Positions 40,563-49,706 of a DNA stretch of 64,000 nt are shown one piece after another. This DNA is from Calothrix sp. NIES-2100 (lineage in GTDB: Bacteria > Cyanobacteriota > Cyanobacteriia > Cyanobacteriales > Nostocaceae), in assembly GCF_002368195.1 (NCBI RefSeq), contig NZ_AP018178.1, positions 915,738 through 979,737 on the forward strand, read 5' to 3'. The notes below the pieces were generated by a model. The model did not search any database, was not told the origin of the DNA, and was given only the letters and a program-made list of their open reading frames with translations. Both the position numbers and the translations under genes were made by a program. Positions within the stretch are counted from its first letter, which is position 1. The number at the start of each line of letters is the position of its first letter.

Positions 40563-40851
40563 AAAAGTACCAATTTTGTAATTTAGATTTCGATTCTACT
40601 GTGCAAAGCTTGTTAGTGGTCAATGGTCAATGGTTATTTGTCATTTGTCAATGGGCATGGGGCATTGGGCATGGGGCATTGGGCATTGGGCATTGGTCAT
40701 TTGTCCCCCACTGTCCCTCTGCTTCCTCTGCTTCCTCTGCGCCTCTGCCCTCAGATCATCTCTCTCATGCTTAAACAATAATCCCACCTTGTTTAAGGGT
40801 GGGATGAGCAAATAATTGTTGGGTAACCTTTGTGACTCCTACCATTAGGTT
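40563..40851. repeat. ATGGGCA heptamer repeats and gene-free stretch
   Basis: GTCAATG, GGGCATT and GGGCATG units cover 40615-40700, followed by CCTCTGCTT units to about 40745. No gene; the DUF192 promoter should be at the left end. Confidence 0.8.
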
Positions 40852-41538
40852 CTAAGATTCTCTTAAAACGTAACCTACGCCACGTACTGTTTGAATGAGA
40901 CGCTTTTGACCTTCATCTTCAATTTTGAGGCGCAAGTAGCGAATGTAGACTTCAATTACATTTGACTCACCCATAAAGTCGTAACCCCAAACATTTTCGA
41001 GAATTTGTTCGCGGGTTAATACTTCGCGGGGATGTTCCATTAAGAACTTTAAAAGTTCAAATTCTTTCATGGTTAAGTCAATTACCCGTCCATTATGAAT
41101 AGCACGACGAGTAGCTATATCTAATACCAATTCTCCAAAACGTAATTGTTCTGTGGTATCGATATCGGGTTTTAAGTAGAGACGAATCAGCTTTAAAAAG
41201 TCTTCGGAACGGTAAGGCTTAAGAATATAGTCATCCGCTCCGGCCTCTAAACAAGCGACGCGATCATCAACTGTATCTCGTGCCATTAGCACCAGTACAG
41301 GGGAGCGCATTCCAGAGTTTCTGAGATTTTTACACAATGAGAGTCCTGATTCGCCTGCTAACATCCTGTCGAGAACAATTAAAGCTGGCTGGCGATCGCG
41401 ACTGTATTGTAAACCACTGATGGCATCATGAGCCAAAATAGAGTCATAGCCAGCCTCTTGCAAATCGAAAGCCAGCTGACCGGCTAGGCTTTCATCGGTT
41501 TCAATCACCAAAACACAAGGACTGTGAGCAGCTGTCAT
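40852..41538 (-). CDS. nblR: OmpR-type response regulator, NblR-like
   Basis: 228 aa. Receiver domain at 8-125 with acceptor Asp in LIVLDRMLAGESG and Lys in YILKPYRSEDF; the first acidic pocket reads VIETDE where most regulators have DD, an atypical pocket that fits NblR. The C-terminal winged helix (135-226) contains LTMKEFELLKFLMEHPREVLTREQ and ESNVIEVYIRYLRLKIE. I believe it is the non-bleaching response regulator that promotes phycobilisome degradation in nutrient stress; the name is a good guess, the class is certain. Direction and spacing (350 bp to nadK) do not demand an operon. Confidence 0.75.
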   Translation of the reverse strand: MTAAHSPCVLVIETDESLAGQLAFDLQEAGYDSILAHDAISGLQYSRDRQPALIVLDRMLAGESGLSLCKNLRNSGMRSPVLVLMARDTVDDRVACLEAGADDYILKPYRSEDFLKLIRLYLKPDIDTTEQLRFGELVLDIATRRAIHNGRVIDLTMKEFELLKFLMEHPREVLTREQILENVWGYDFMGESNVIEVYIRYLRLKIEDEGQKRLIQTVRGVGYVLRES

Positions 41539-41887
41539 ATGAATATTGCGATGTTGAATTATGAATTATGAATTATGAATTATGAATTTTCAATAATTTT
41601 GGTAAATACCTCTATTATTAAAAGTCAAAAGGATGGAAAGCTGATTGCACAAGTGTTTCCACTGGCATAGTTATTTCCCTACCTGGTACACCTAATTATC
41701 TCTACAAAGATAATCTGGCGAAGAATGCTGATTTTTGTTCCCTAAATTTATTTTTAGGGTAATTTCATCATTCATAATTCACCATTCATAATTCAGATCT
41801 GGAAGAAAATTACCAAAAAAAGCAAAAGCTAATTGGCAAAAGTCAAAGTTTTCAACTAATGACTATTGACCAAAGACCAATGACTGT
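41539..41887. other. Gene-free stretch with AATTATG repeats
   Basis: AATTATG heptamers occur at 41555-41585 and again as ATTCATA near 41768-41790, making an imperfect inverted pair. The nblR-like promoter should lie at the left part. No gene seen. Confidence 0.6.
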
Positions 41888-42805
41888 CTAAGGTAATTCT
41901 ACCGAAGTGGGTTTGGCAATATGGGGCAAACCCCAACCCAATTTTTCTCGCAAAATCCGAAAAAATTCTGGCGCTTGTAGACGAATGAACCGGACACTAT
42001 ATTGCGATCGCTCTAAATGTACCCGATCTTCTGGTAAAACATAACACCCCCCATTGCCATCCACTACCATCACTAGTCGCGGAATATTGACTGGGTAGAT
42101 GTTTACTGGTTCTGTATCTGGAAAAACTAATGCTCTAGAAGCTAGGGAATGGGGACAAATGGGCACTAGTTGCAGTGCAGGTACTCCTGGGGTGACTACG
42201 GGTCCACCAGCGCTCAAAGAATAAGCTGTTGAACCAGTTGGTGTGGAAACAATCACACCATCCGCTGCAATATCAACGGGTGCATGTCGGCCTATGGCAA
42301 TTTCAAAATGGCACATAGAGGTTAATGGTTCCCGATGAAGTACCATTTCATTGAGGCAGAGTGCTTCCCAAAGTACTGATTCTCCCCGTAGCACTTTGAC
42401 GGTGAGCATGGCTCGTTCTTCAATTTCATACTTACCCGCCATCACCTGTTCCAGTGCTTGAGGCAGTTGATTGAGGTAAGCTTCCGTCAAAAACCCCATG
42501 TGACCAGTATTCACTGTTAACAGTGGAATCCCACAGGGGGCTACCTGACGAGATGCTGCTAAAACAGTCCCGTCTCCTCCCAATACCACAGCAAATTTCA
42601 TCTCGGAGTCAAACCCTGGTGGTGTCAGACCATCGAGTGGGGTGTGGCATACAGGACTTTCTGGATTAGAGTAGCCCAGTATGCCACCGATACTAGTTGT
42701 GATGCATACATTCCAACCGGCAGCGGTTAGCTTGTCTTTTAGTTCAATAGCGATGCGACTCGCTATCGGTTTAAGGTCATTGTAGATAATGCCTGCTTTC
42801 GGCAC
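41888..42805 (-). CDS. nadK: NAD kinase
   Basis: 305 aa from GTG 42805 (VPKAGIIYNDLKP), the usual cyanobacterial start; a TTG two codons upstream is also in frame. The kinase motif VVLGGDGTVLAA, the NTGHMGFLTE block, LNEMVLHRE and the C-terminal DGVIVSTPTGSTAYSLSAGGP are all present. It phosphorylates NAD to NADP. Cyanobacteria carry two forms; this is the longer one with the insert GYSNPESPVCHTPLDG. Confidence 0.93.
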   Translation of the reverse strand: MPKAGIIYNDLKPIASRIAIELKDKLTAAGWNVCITTSIGGILGYSNPESPVCHTPLDGLTPPGFDSEMKFAVVLGGDGTVLAASRQVAPCGIPLLTVNTGHMGFLTEAYLNQLPQALEQVMAGKYEIEERAMLTVKVLRGESVLWEALCLNEMVLHREPLTSMCHFEIAIGRHAPVDIAADGVIVSTPTGSTAYSLSAGGPVVTPGVPALQLVPICPHSLASRALVFPDTEPVNIYPVNIPRLVMVVDGNGGCYVLPEDRVHLERSQYSVRFIRLQAPEFFRILREKLGWGLPHIAKPTSVELP

Positions 42806-43020
42806 ATTCAAATATCCAAGTTTAGGAGACGCTCTGTATTATGCTCATCCTTACACATTTTTGACAACGTAGTCATGTGTTTGGATTTAAAAGTCCAAAG
42901 TCCAGAGTCAATAGTTTAGAGTCAATAGTCCACAGTCAATAGTCCACAGTCAATTGTCCACAGTCAATTGTCCAGAGTTCAAAGTCAATTAACTATTGAC
43001 CATTGACCATTGACCATTGA
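42806..43020. repeat. AGTCAAT/GTCCACA heptamer repeats
   Basis: Heptamer and decamer units such as AATAGTCCACAGTC fill 42895-43050 and continue into the 3' end of ycf39, whose last residues are encoded by them. Confidence 0.85.
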
Positions 43021-44040
43021 CTATTGCCCATTAACCCTTGACTCTTGACTATTAATTTTTGAAGGCTGTTTAAATGGTGTTTTTTTAGACTTTTGCTTTT
43101 TGGTTTTATTTTTTTCGTAATCTAGCTCTTTAAGTTTTTTCATAATTCGGCTGAAGTACTCTTGCAGGTAGCTTTCTAAGGTTGTGGTTTGTTGTGGATC
43201 TAAGCCAAAGACTTGGTATACCTGATCCATTGGCGCATTTAAGGGTGTACCACTGGCTAGTACTTCTGTAAATGCCAGTCTGTCTGCTACATTCCATCCC
43301 CATTGGAAAAACCTGAGACAACGCCGGACTGTCCGCAGTAAATTGATTGGCATTCGTGTTACTCTAGCTTCTCTGCCAGAGAGGCGTTCGCACACACTAA
43401 TGATTTCTTCTGCACTCCAAGCACGAGTACCTACTACGGGGAAAGTTTGCTTTTGGGTTTCTGGGACACTCAAGGCCTTGATAGCAAACTTAGCAATATC
43501 CTGAGTATCCATGTAAGCTACAGGCGAAGATGCACCAGTTACCCACACTGGTTGGTTTTCTAAAATCGGAATTCCGTATTGACCGATTAACCCTTGCATA
43601 AAGCCAGCTAGGCGTAAGATGGTGTAATTTAAGCCAGACTCTGCTAAAAACAGTTCTGTACACCGCTTAATTTCCATCAAGGGTACTTCTGGATATTTTT
43701 CGGCTTCTAGTATCGAAAAGAAGATAAAACGCTCTACACCCGCAGCCTTTGCCGCTTGGATTAATGATACCTTGCCATCCCAGTCTACTTGTTTGATGCT
43801 CAGTGAATCTGTGGGACGAGATGTAGCTGCGTCAATGACTGCGGTTACTCCTTCTAGTGCTACCGGAAGGGTTTGGGGATAACACAAATCTCCCAATACG
43901 AGTTCAGCACCCCACTCTTTGAGAAAAGCAGCTTTTTTGCTACTCCGAACAAGACAGCGGACTTTATATCCCTCATCGATAGCACGACGAGCCACTTGTC
44001 TTCCTAAGGTGCCAGTGGCACCGACGATTAATATTGTCAT
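43021..44040 (-). CDS. ycf39: Ycf39/HCF244-type NAD(P)-binding protein
   Basis: 339 aa. Rossmann motif VGATGTLGRQVARRA at the start, then FLKEWGAELVLGDL, FIFFSILEAEKYPEVPLMEIK and YTILRLAGFMQGLIGQYG, which identify the atypical SDR Ycf39. It assists early photosystem II assembly by chaperoning pigment insertion into D1. The usual protein ends near ...ESYLQEYFSRIM; here it continues with a Lys-rich run (KKLKELDYEKNKTKKQKSKK) and ends SRVNGQ in the tandem repeats, so the tail is of recent repeat origin. A hairpin at 44144-44176 lies upstream. Confidence 0.93.
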   Translation of the reverse strand: MTILIVGATGTLGRQVARRAIDEGYKVRCLVRSSKKAAFLKEWGAELVLGDLCYPQTLPVALEGVTAVIDAATSRPTDSLSIKQVDWDGKVSLIQAAKAAGVERFIFFSILEAEKYPEVPLMEIKRCTELFLAESGLNYTILRLAGFMQGLIGQYGIPILENQPVWVTGASSPVAYMDTQDIAKFAIKALSVPETQKQTFPVVGTRAWSAEEIISVCERLSGREARVTRMPINLLRTVRRCLRFFQWGWNVADRLAFTEVLASGTPLNAPMDQVYQVFGLDPQQTTTLESYLQEYFSRIMKKLKELDYEKNKTKKQKSKKTPFKQPSKINSQESRVNGQ

Positions 44041-44438
44041 GAGGGTTGTAACAATTTTTTAATTTATATGAAAGAAATTTTAACAGAATCATCAACTAAA
44101 CAAAAGTTTACATTTATTTTCAGAATTAATACAACATTTTTGTAAAAAAAAGCTTTGTCCGAAAACCGGACAAGCTATTTCTCCAGACAGATGAAAGCCT
44201 CTGGTTTCGGAAAACCGTTTCACCAGCAATACCTTGGCTAAAATCTGACACCTTATAAGGGTGCGGCTATACAAACAAAGCCTAAGTCCGTAGGCTGTAA
44301 GGATTTTAGCTCAGGTTGCTGGGGTTTGTACCTTTAACAGAGGCAGTAGGTTGCTTTGCCAAAGTTGTAGCCACTGTGGTCTAGGCTAAAAGCCTGCGGG
44401 CATTTCACTGTTATTGGCGAAGGTATTCAGCAGCAGAA
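44041..44438. other. Gene-free stretch downstream of petM with a terminator
   Basis: Minus-strand transcripts from petM would run through here. It contains several short inverted pairs (AGCCTAAGTCCGTAGGCT at 44279) and a good terminator at 44144-44176. A 60-codon frame at 44092-44274 has no merit. A small RNA ending at the terminator is possible. Confidence 0.5.
44144..44176 (-). terminator. Intrinsic terminator, minus strand
   Basis: On the minus strand AGCTTGTCCG pairs with CGGACAAAGCT (one bulged base) around GTTTT, followed by seven T residues. It lies 260 bp after the petM stop, upstream of ycf39. Confidence 0.8.
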
Positions 44439-44543
44439 TTATTCTTCTGCACCCTGAATTTTCAGTAACAAAGCACCTATAGCCCAACCGACAAAGATTA
44501 AACTGAAGGACAAGAAAGCTGCATTCAAAATTTCGCCGCCCAT
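44439..44543 (-). CDS. petM: Cytochrome b6-f complex subunit 7
   Basis: 34 aa and too short for most gene finders. On the minus strand it reads MGGEILNAAFLSFSLIFVG and continues WAIGALLLKIQGAEE. One membrane helix is formed by FLSFSLIFVGWAIGALLL. Apart from small conservative changes this is the cyanobacterial PetM sequence. A strong ribosome site, AAGGAG, is eight bases upstream of the ATG. PetM is one of the four small helices round the cytochrome b6-f dimer. It stands alone, divergently oriented to pdxA across 306 bp. Confidence 0.95.
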   Translation of the reverse strand: MGGEILNAAFLSFSLIFVGWAIGALLLKIQGAEE

Positions 44544-44849
44544 TGGTGTGATTCTCCTTAGCGAATGGTTTACAACTATTAAAGCAGAAAGCCCATCGGC
44601 TTTTCGTAGGACTGGCAGTATGAGAAGGCAGCTATGTTAAAGGCAGAGGATGTAGTGTGTTGCTTTGGTTTGCTTTCGTTGTTGCAACTGCTGTGGGATT
44701 GTCTTCGGGCAAGAAGTGATTACTATAGCAATCCTATTTCAGTTGTGAAAAATATCCGTTGTGGCTGTTGACTGTTGACTGTTGACTGTTGACTGTTAAC
44801 AGTCAACAAGCCTTCACGAAATATTTCATAAATCATTTAGGATTGCTAT
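44544..44849. other. Divergent promoter region of petM and pdxA
   Basis: Gene-free. The petM ribosome site is at the left edge (CTCCTTA on the plus strand). At 44766-44813 there are TTGACTG heptamers that form a weak hairpin with GTTAACAGTCAACAAG. Promoter boxes were not assigned. Confidence 0.55.
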
Positions 44850-45953
44850 ATGTATCAAGTTCATCAAAATCAGATGGTCAATTCATCTTCCCAGAATCGC
44901 CCGCGTTTGGCGCTGACGTTAGGAGATCCGGCGGGGATTGGGCCTGAGGTGATTTTAAAAGCTTTGGCAGATCCAGATGTGTGTCAAAATTTTGATGTGA
45001 CGGCGATCGCCAATTTAGATTTATTAATAGAAATTCACAGCAAATTGTCTGTCACTCATAATCCTCTTAATTTGGCAAATCCAGCCGATTTATCGGTGAT
45101 TGATGTGCCATTGCCCGGAAAAATTAAAGATGAAATTATTATCGGTACTGGTAATCAGGCCAGTGGTGCGGCTAGTTTTGCTTATATGGAATATGCGATC
45201 GCCCAAACACTAGCTGGTAAATTTGATGGTATTGTCACTGCTCCCATCGCTAAATCGGCTTGGAAAGCTGCTGGTTATAATTATCCCGGACAAACGGAAC
45301 TTTTAGCCCAAAAATCCGGTGTTGACCGCTTTGGGATGTTATTTGTAGCGCGATCGCCTTTTACTGGTTGGACTATGCGCACTCTACTTGCAACCACACA
45401 TATTCCTCTTTGTCAAGTAGCTGATACTCTCACACCGCAGTTATTAACTAAGAAACTGGATTTGCTGGTGGAGTGTTTAGAAAAAGATTTTGGGATAGAA
45501 AAAGGGAAAATTGCGATCGCGGGTTTAAATCCCCACAGTGGCGAACAGGGACAACTAGGAACCGAAGAAATCGATTGGTTAATACCCTGGCTAGAACAAG
45601 AGCGTCAACAGCGCCCCAATTGGCAGCTAGAGGGGCCAATACCACCAGATACAATGTGGGTTAAGCCTGGTCAAGCTTGGTATGGCAATAGTCACAGCCC
45701 AAATCCGGCTGATGGCTATTTAGCACTTTACCACGACCAAGGTTTAATTCCTGTCAAGTTGATGGCGTTTGACCGGGCAGTTAATACTACAATTGGTCTT
45801 CCTTTTGTGAGGACTTCACCGGATCATGGCACAGCCTTTGATATTGCTGGTAAAGGGATTGCTGATGCTACGAGTATGAAAGCCGCAATTGAGTTAGGGG
45901 CGGAGTTGGTAAGACAAAGAATAGGTAATGGCGCGATCGCAAATCTTGATTAG
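44850..45953 (+). CDS. pdxA: 4-hydroxythreonine-4-phosphate dehydrogenase
   Basis: 367 aa. PdxA landmarks: LALTLGDPAGIGPEV (the family start), DGIVTAPIAKSAW, GQTELLAQKSGV, LNPHSGEQGQLG with metal-binding His, DTMW, and ALYHDQGLIPVKLMAFD plus GTAFDIAGKG near the end. It oxidises 4-phosphohydroxy-L-threonine in vitamin B6 synthesis. The ATG at 44850 leaves a 20-residue leader before the first strand; a later ATG at 44874 would also serve. Confidence 0.95.
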   Translation: MYQVHQNQMVNSSSQNRPRLALTLGDPAGIGPEVILKALADPDVCQNFDVTAIANLDLLIEIHSKLSVTHNPLNLANPADLSVIDVPLPGKIKDEIIIGTGNQASGAASFAYMEYAIAQTLAGKFDGIVTAPIAKSAWKAAGYNYPGQTELLAQKSGVDRFGMLFVARSPFTGWTMRTLLATTHIPLCQVADTLTPQLLTKKLDLLVECLEKDFGIEKGKIAIAGLNPHSGEQGQLGTEEIDWLIPWLEQERQQRPNWQLEGPIPPDTMWVKPGQAWYGNSHSPNPADGYLALYHDQGLIPVKLMAFDRAVNTTIGLPFVRTSPDHGTAFDIAGKGIADATSMKAAIELGAELVRQRIGNGAIANLD

Positions 45954-46106
45954 GGCATGGGGCAAAAGTCAAAAGTCAAAAGTCAAAAGTCAAAAGTGAA
46001 GAATAATTTAGTTATTTCCTCCTTGTCCCCCTTGCCCCCCTGCTTCCTCTGCTTCCCCTGCCCCTCTGCCCCCCTGCCCCCCTACCTTCATGAAATAGAT
46101 ATTTTT
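45954..46106. repeat. AAAAGTC heptamers and C-rich repeats
   Basis: Five GTCAAAA units at 45964-46000, then CCCCTGC/TTCCTCTG units at 46017-46085. No gene. Confidence 0.9.
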
Positions 46107-47603
46107 TTACGAGTAAGTCTCTAATCGGGCGGTGAGGGCACAGAATCCCACCAGACAACCAAATAAACCCACTACCCAACCTTGATGAACTGTTAGCAAA
46201 TCGACATTTGCCGCAGCAGGAAAATGACCTTCGGGTGCATTATCCGCAAAATTCAAGTCGGAGTAGAACAACCAGTTTTTATTGACGCGCCAACCGATGC
46301 GATCGCAGAATTTACTCCATGTCTGATAATCAGCATCAGCTTGACCATCAATACTTGACCAAATGCGCTTTTGGACGCTAAAACCAAAACGCCCTTGGCT
46401 ATATTTCACCCAAAGTTGGTCAATGATGCAAAGGTCGGTATAGGAAAATTTGTTAATTGCTTCAATATCTAGCCAGCCTACTTTTTCTTGCTTCGCCAGT
46501 TTCAGCATCAGGGTGAGAGTTTCCCTATCTGCGGCTTTCCAATCACCTGCGGCTAGTAATTCGGTTAATCGCTGGTAATTTATTCCCGGTTCGGAACTGG
46601 GGTAATCAATGGCGGGTTCTGTTATTGTTGCTGTTGACTGATATTGAGGTTGTGCAATTACAGGAGAAACATAAACAGCAGGTTGGGAGGCAAAATTGTC
46701 ATGAGTAATTCTGTGGCTGGTATTAAGTGCGTGAATCTCACAACTAAGTACTTCCGTATTTGTGCGCATCCATAGCTGTTCTAGTTGTGCCAATTCCTGA
46801 CTGTGACTAACTTCTGTTGATAAGGAATTTATCTGGCGATCGCTTATTTCCTGTAAATTTGCATACTGAGGTATAATCACTTGCTGCAACTTAGCAACTG
46901 GCTCAGCACTAATATTAGGTGTTTGTAGAGGATACTTGTAGTGTGCCAAAAGTTCTGGTACACGGAAACTGAGATATTGGTGTAATCGTTTCAATGTGGC
47001 GCATTGTCCCTGAATCCCTAAAGCTTCGAGAATTGCATGGGTAAACACACCTTGTTGCAGGGTATCGATTTCCGAGGAAGATTCATTAGGACTAGAAGAT
47101 AATATACTGATGACTCCGGTTTGTTTTGCTAGCTGTTGTGTTTGTTGCCCAAATCCAGCCGCTGATTGTGTGTGCTGATGGCGACAAGCATCTAACATGA
47201 GGATAATATTCTTACAGCCAGAACCGCCCAGGCATTCAATCAGGTATTGTACAGAAATTCCGGTGTTTTCGATGTCATTGGGATTACCATCAGCAGGCAT
47301 GAGGTAATCTTGATCAGCATCAATCATCCCATGACCGCTAAAGAAAAACCAGAAGTTATCTTCTGGTTCTAGAAATGGATGTTTAAATAACTGCTGTAAA
47401 AATCGTAATAAGTTAGTGCGATGAGGACGAGTCAATTCACCACCAAGACTGGGTGAATCATCCGCAAATAAGAAAACTCGCTCAAAACCTATTTCATTAT
47501 CAAGCAAATTCTGCATCAACTCTGCATCCCGCTGCGCATATTTGAGCGGTTGCAAGAAGTCGTAATGATTGATACCAATAACCAACGCCCAGTTTTTCAC
47601 CAT
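46107..47603 (-). CDS. Caspase-like protease with intact GUN4 domain and C-terminal membrane helix
   Basis: 498 aa. Caspase domain (1-230): the dyad is His91 (FFFSGHGMIDAD) and Cys140 (LMLDACRHQ). A helical linker with a GEL-type sequence runs to about 330. The GUN4 domain (about 345-465) is complete: YQRLTELLAAGDWKAAD, then WLDIEAINKFSYTDLCIID, QLWVKYSQGRFGFSVQKRI and FCDRIGWRVNKNWLFYSDLNF. A hydrophobic end, GWVVGLFGCLVGFCAL, could anchor the protein in a membrane. GUN4 binds protoporphyrin or Mg-protoporphyrin, so this is a candidate tetrapyrrole-sensing protease. No EACC1 gene adjoins. The paralogue at 5404-6846 lacks the end of GUN4. Confidence 0.9.
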   Translation of the reverse strand: MVKNWALVIGINHYDFLQPLKYAQRDAELMQNLLDNEIGFERVFLFADDSPSLGGELTRPHRTNLLRFLQQLFKHPFLEPEDNFWFFFSGHGMIDADQDYLMPADGNPNDIENTGISVQYLIECLGGSGCKNIILMLDACRHQHTQSAAGFGQQTQQLAKQTGVISILSSSPNESSSEIDTLQQGVFTHAILEALGIQGQCATLKRLHQYLSFRVPELLAHYKYPLQTPNISAEPVAKLQQVIIPQYANLQEISDRQINSLSTEVSHSQELAQLEQLWMRTNTEVLSCEIHALNTSHRITHDNFASQPAVYVSPVIAQPQYQSTATITEPAIDYPSSEPGINYQRLTELLAAGDWKAADRETLTLMLKLAKQEKVGWLDIEAINKFSYTDLCIIDQLWVKYSQGRFGFSVQKRIWSSIDGQADADYQTWSKFCDRIGWRVNKNWLFYSDLNFADNAPEGHFPAAANVDLLTVHQGWVVGLFGCLVGFCALTARLETYS

Positions 47604-47952
47604 CTCACTTTATATTATTGCCACTGCAAGTAGAGTTTGATTACCCCTAACCCAGTACTTTCGGGAATTTTCCTGAAAGTGGTTTAACCCAGCCTGTGAT
47701 TAAAAATCTTAAGGCTAGGAAGAGGAATACTTTGTATTTTGTGCTACACATATTGATACAAACAACTCTTTCTACGGCTGAGGGTTACAGGTTTCCGGAA
47801 TAAATGTAGCTATTTGGGGCTAGGGTCTAGGGAATGACTGTTTTCAAAGCCCAAATTAGACTTAGAGTATTCCCAGTAAAAAAATGCCCAATTGTCATTG
47901 CGAGGAGGAACGACGAAGCAATCGCAGTGACAGGCTTGGGATCATTTGTGTT
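47604..47952. other. Gene-free stretch before the CRISPR array
   Basis: No gene. Has one arm of the CATTGCGAGGAGGAACGACG palindrome (47895-47932). As the array is read from the other side, this is its leader-distal flank. Confidence 0.5.
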
Positions 47953-49303
47953 GTTTCAATCCCTGATAGGGATTTTAGTTAATTGCAATTTCGCTTTTGT
48001 GATAGCGAAGTAATTCCATTGCGATGTTTCAATCCCTAATAGGGATTTTAGTTAATTGCAATCTGGCGTGCATCCTGTTCTAGTCGCCAAGGTGAGAATA
48101 GTTTCAATCCCTAATAGGGATTTTAGTTAATTGCAATTGCGTGTCTCCTCGCGCTTGCTTGCGGTTTTTTGGAGTTTCAATCCCTAATAGGGATTTTAGT
48201 TAATTGCAATGTATGTCTGTTTACTTAGTTGGTACACAAACCATATGTTTCAATCCCTAATAGGGATTTTAGTTAATTGCAATGTTATTAAACATAGTAG
48301 ATGCAATAGCAGAAGCGAGAGTTTCAATCCCTAATAGGGATTTTAGTTAATTGCAATATTGAGATGGATGAGGCGATCGCCTTATGAATTTGTTTCAATC
48401 CCTAATAGGGATTTTAGTTAATTGCAATATAGCAAGGGTTTTTAGGGGGTTTTATTCTGTAGAGTTTCAATCCCTAATAGGGATTTTAGTTAATTGCAAT
48501 CAGATGCCCCAAATAAGGAAATAAATGTGGGTTCAGTTTCAATCCCTAATAGGGATTTTAGTTAATTGCAATGTCAGTACCCGTTCACCTGGAGTCAAAG
48601 CAGCCAAGTTTCAATCCCTAATAGGGATTTTAGTTAATTGCAATTTGTTGTTCAAATCCTGCAATGAACAGTACTCAGAGGTTTCAATCCCTAATAGGGA
48701 TTTTAGTTAATTGCAATTATGAAGCTGGTTCCGTTCTTGCTGGTTCTGCGTTTCAATCCCTAATAGGGATTTTAGTTAATTGCAATGTTCTTCAGGGTTG
48801 ATGGCAATGGACAAACATGGAATTTGTTTCAATCCCTAATAGGGATTTTAGTTAATTGCAATATTTACAGAGGTATATGACCCTAGAAGTTCACATTACA
48901 GATGTTTCAATCCCTAATAGGGATTTTAGTTAATTGCAATTCGATGCTTTGTAATAATGCGATCGTCTCTGGTGTTGTTTCAATCCCTAATAGGGATTTT
49001 AGTTAATTGCAATCAAAATTTTGTTTATGTCAATCCACCAACACCTGCTAGTTTCAATCCCTAATAGGGATTTTAGTTAATTGCAATCTTATATAAGCAC
49101 TACAGATTAAATTAGTGAATGTTTCAATCCCTAATAGGGATTTTAGTTAATTGCAATTAGTTATTGGTACTTGGCTAATAGTATTTTGATTGTTTCAATC
49201 CCTAATAGGGATTTTAGTTAATTGCAATTTTTCCTGGCACAATGGTAAATCCTTATGCTTTACCTGGTTTCAATCCCTAATAGGGATTTTAGTTAATTGC
49301 AAT
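47953..49303 (-). CRISPR. CRISPR array, 19 repeats of 37 bp, 18 spacers
   Basis: Repeats start at 47953, 48026, 48101, 48174, 48247, 48321, 48392, 48464, 48536, 48608, 48681, 48750, 48826, 48904, 48977, 49051, 49121, 49192 and 49267. On the plus strand each begins GTTTCAATCCCTAATAGGGA and ends TAGTTAATTGCAAT. All are identical except the first (CTGATAG instead of CTAATAG). Spacers are 32-41 bp and all different. Known repeats of this family are written ending in ATTGAAAC, which would put transcription on the minus strand, with the degenerate repeat at the trailing end and the leader after 49303. No cas gene is in the window. Confidence 0.97.
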
Positions 49304-49706
49304 CGCCCGGAGTTGGAAGCCTTGGTATATTTGGTTTTCAAGGTACAGTTTCGTCAATCTCCAACTAAAGTAGCTTTTCGGGCATTGAGTTGTCAAGAGT
49401 GTCATAACTAAAATAAGCTCAAAAGCTTGTATAGTAAGGATTAGAGAGTTTGCGTCAACCTAAAAATCTGTGAAAAAGGTTCAAAACTAGAGGCAGTAAG
49501 CTTTTGGGGCGAGAAATTTGACTCTTGTTTTTGTACACCTACTGGTTGACGCTAGAGTCAAGGGTTAGAGACTAGAAGCTAGGGACAAAGTAGGGGCACA
49601 GGCAAAGGGGGACAAATAACAAATATTTAATACAGATAATTCATATTGGATTCTACCTGGACAAAGCACAAATGACAAATATCGCGTAAATGTATCAGGT
49701 TATGCC
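49304..49706. promoter_or_regulatory. Presumed CRISPR leader and gene-free stretch
   Basis: By the orientation argument the leader starts next to repeat 19. The first 100 bp (to about 49410) is not notably repetitive; AT content rises after 49410. No cas gene or conserved leader motif could be confirmed. From 49560 it merges into GGGGACAA repeats and the upstream of the Uma2-family gene. Confidence 0.55.

Noticed and set aside
48525..49411. Plus-strand open frames at 48525-48710 and 49190-49411
   Set aside because: Both consist of CRISPR repeats and spacers.
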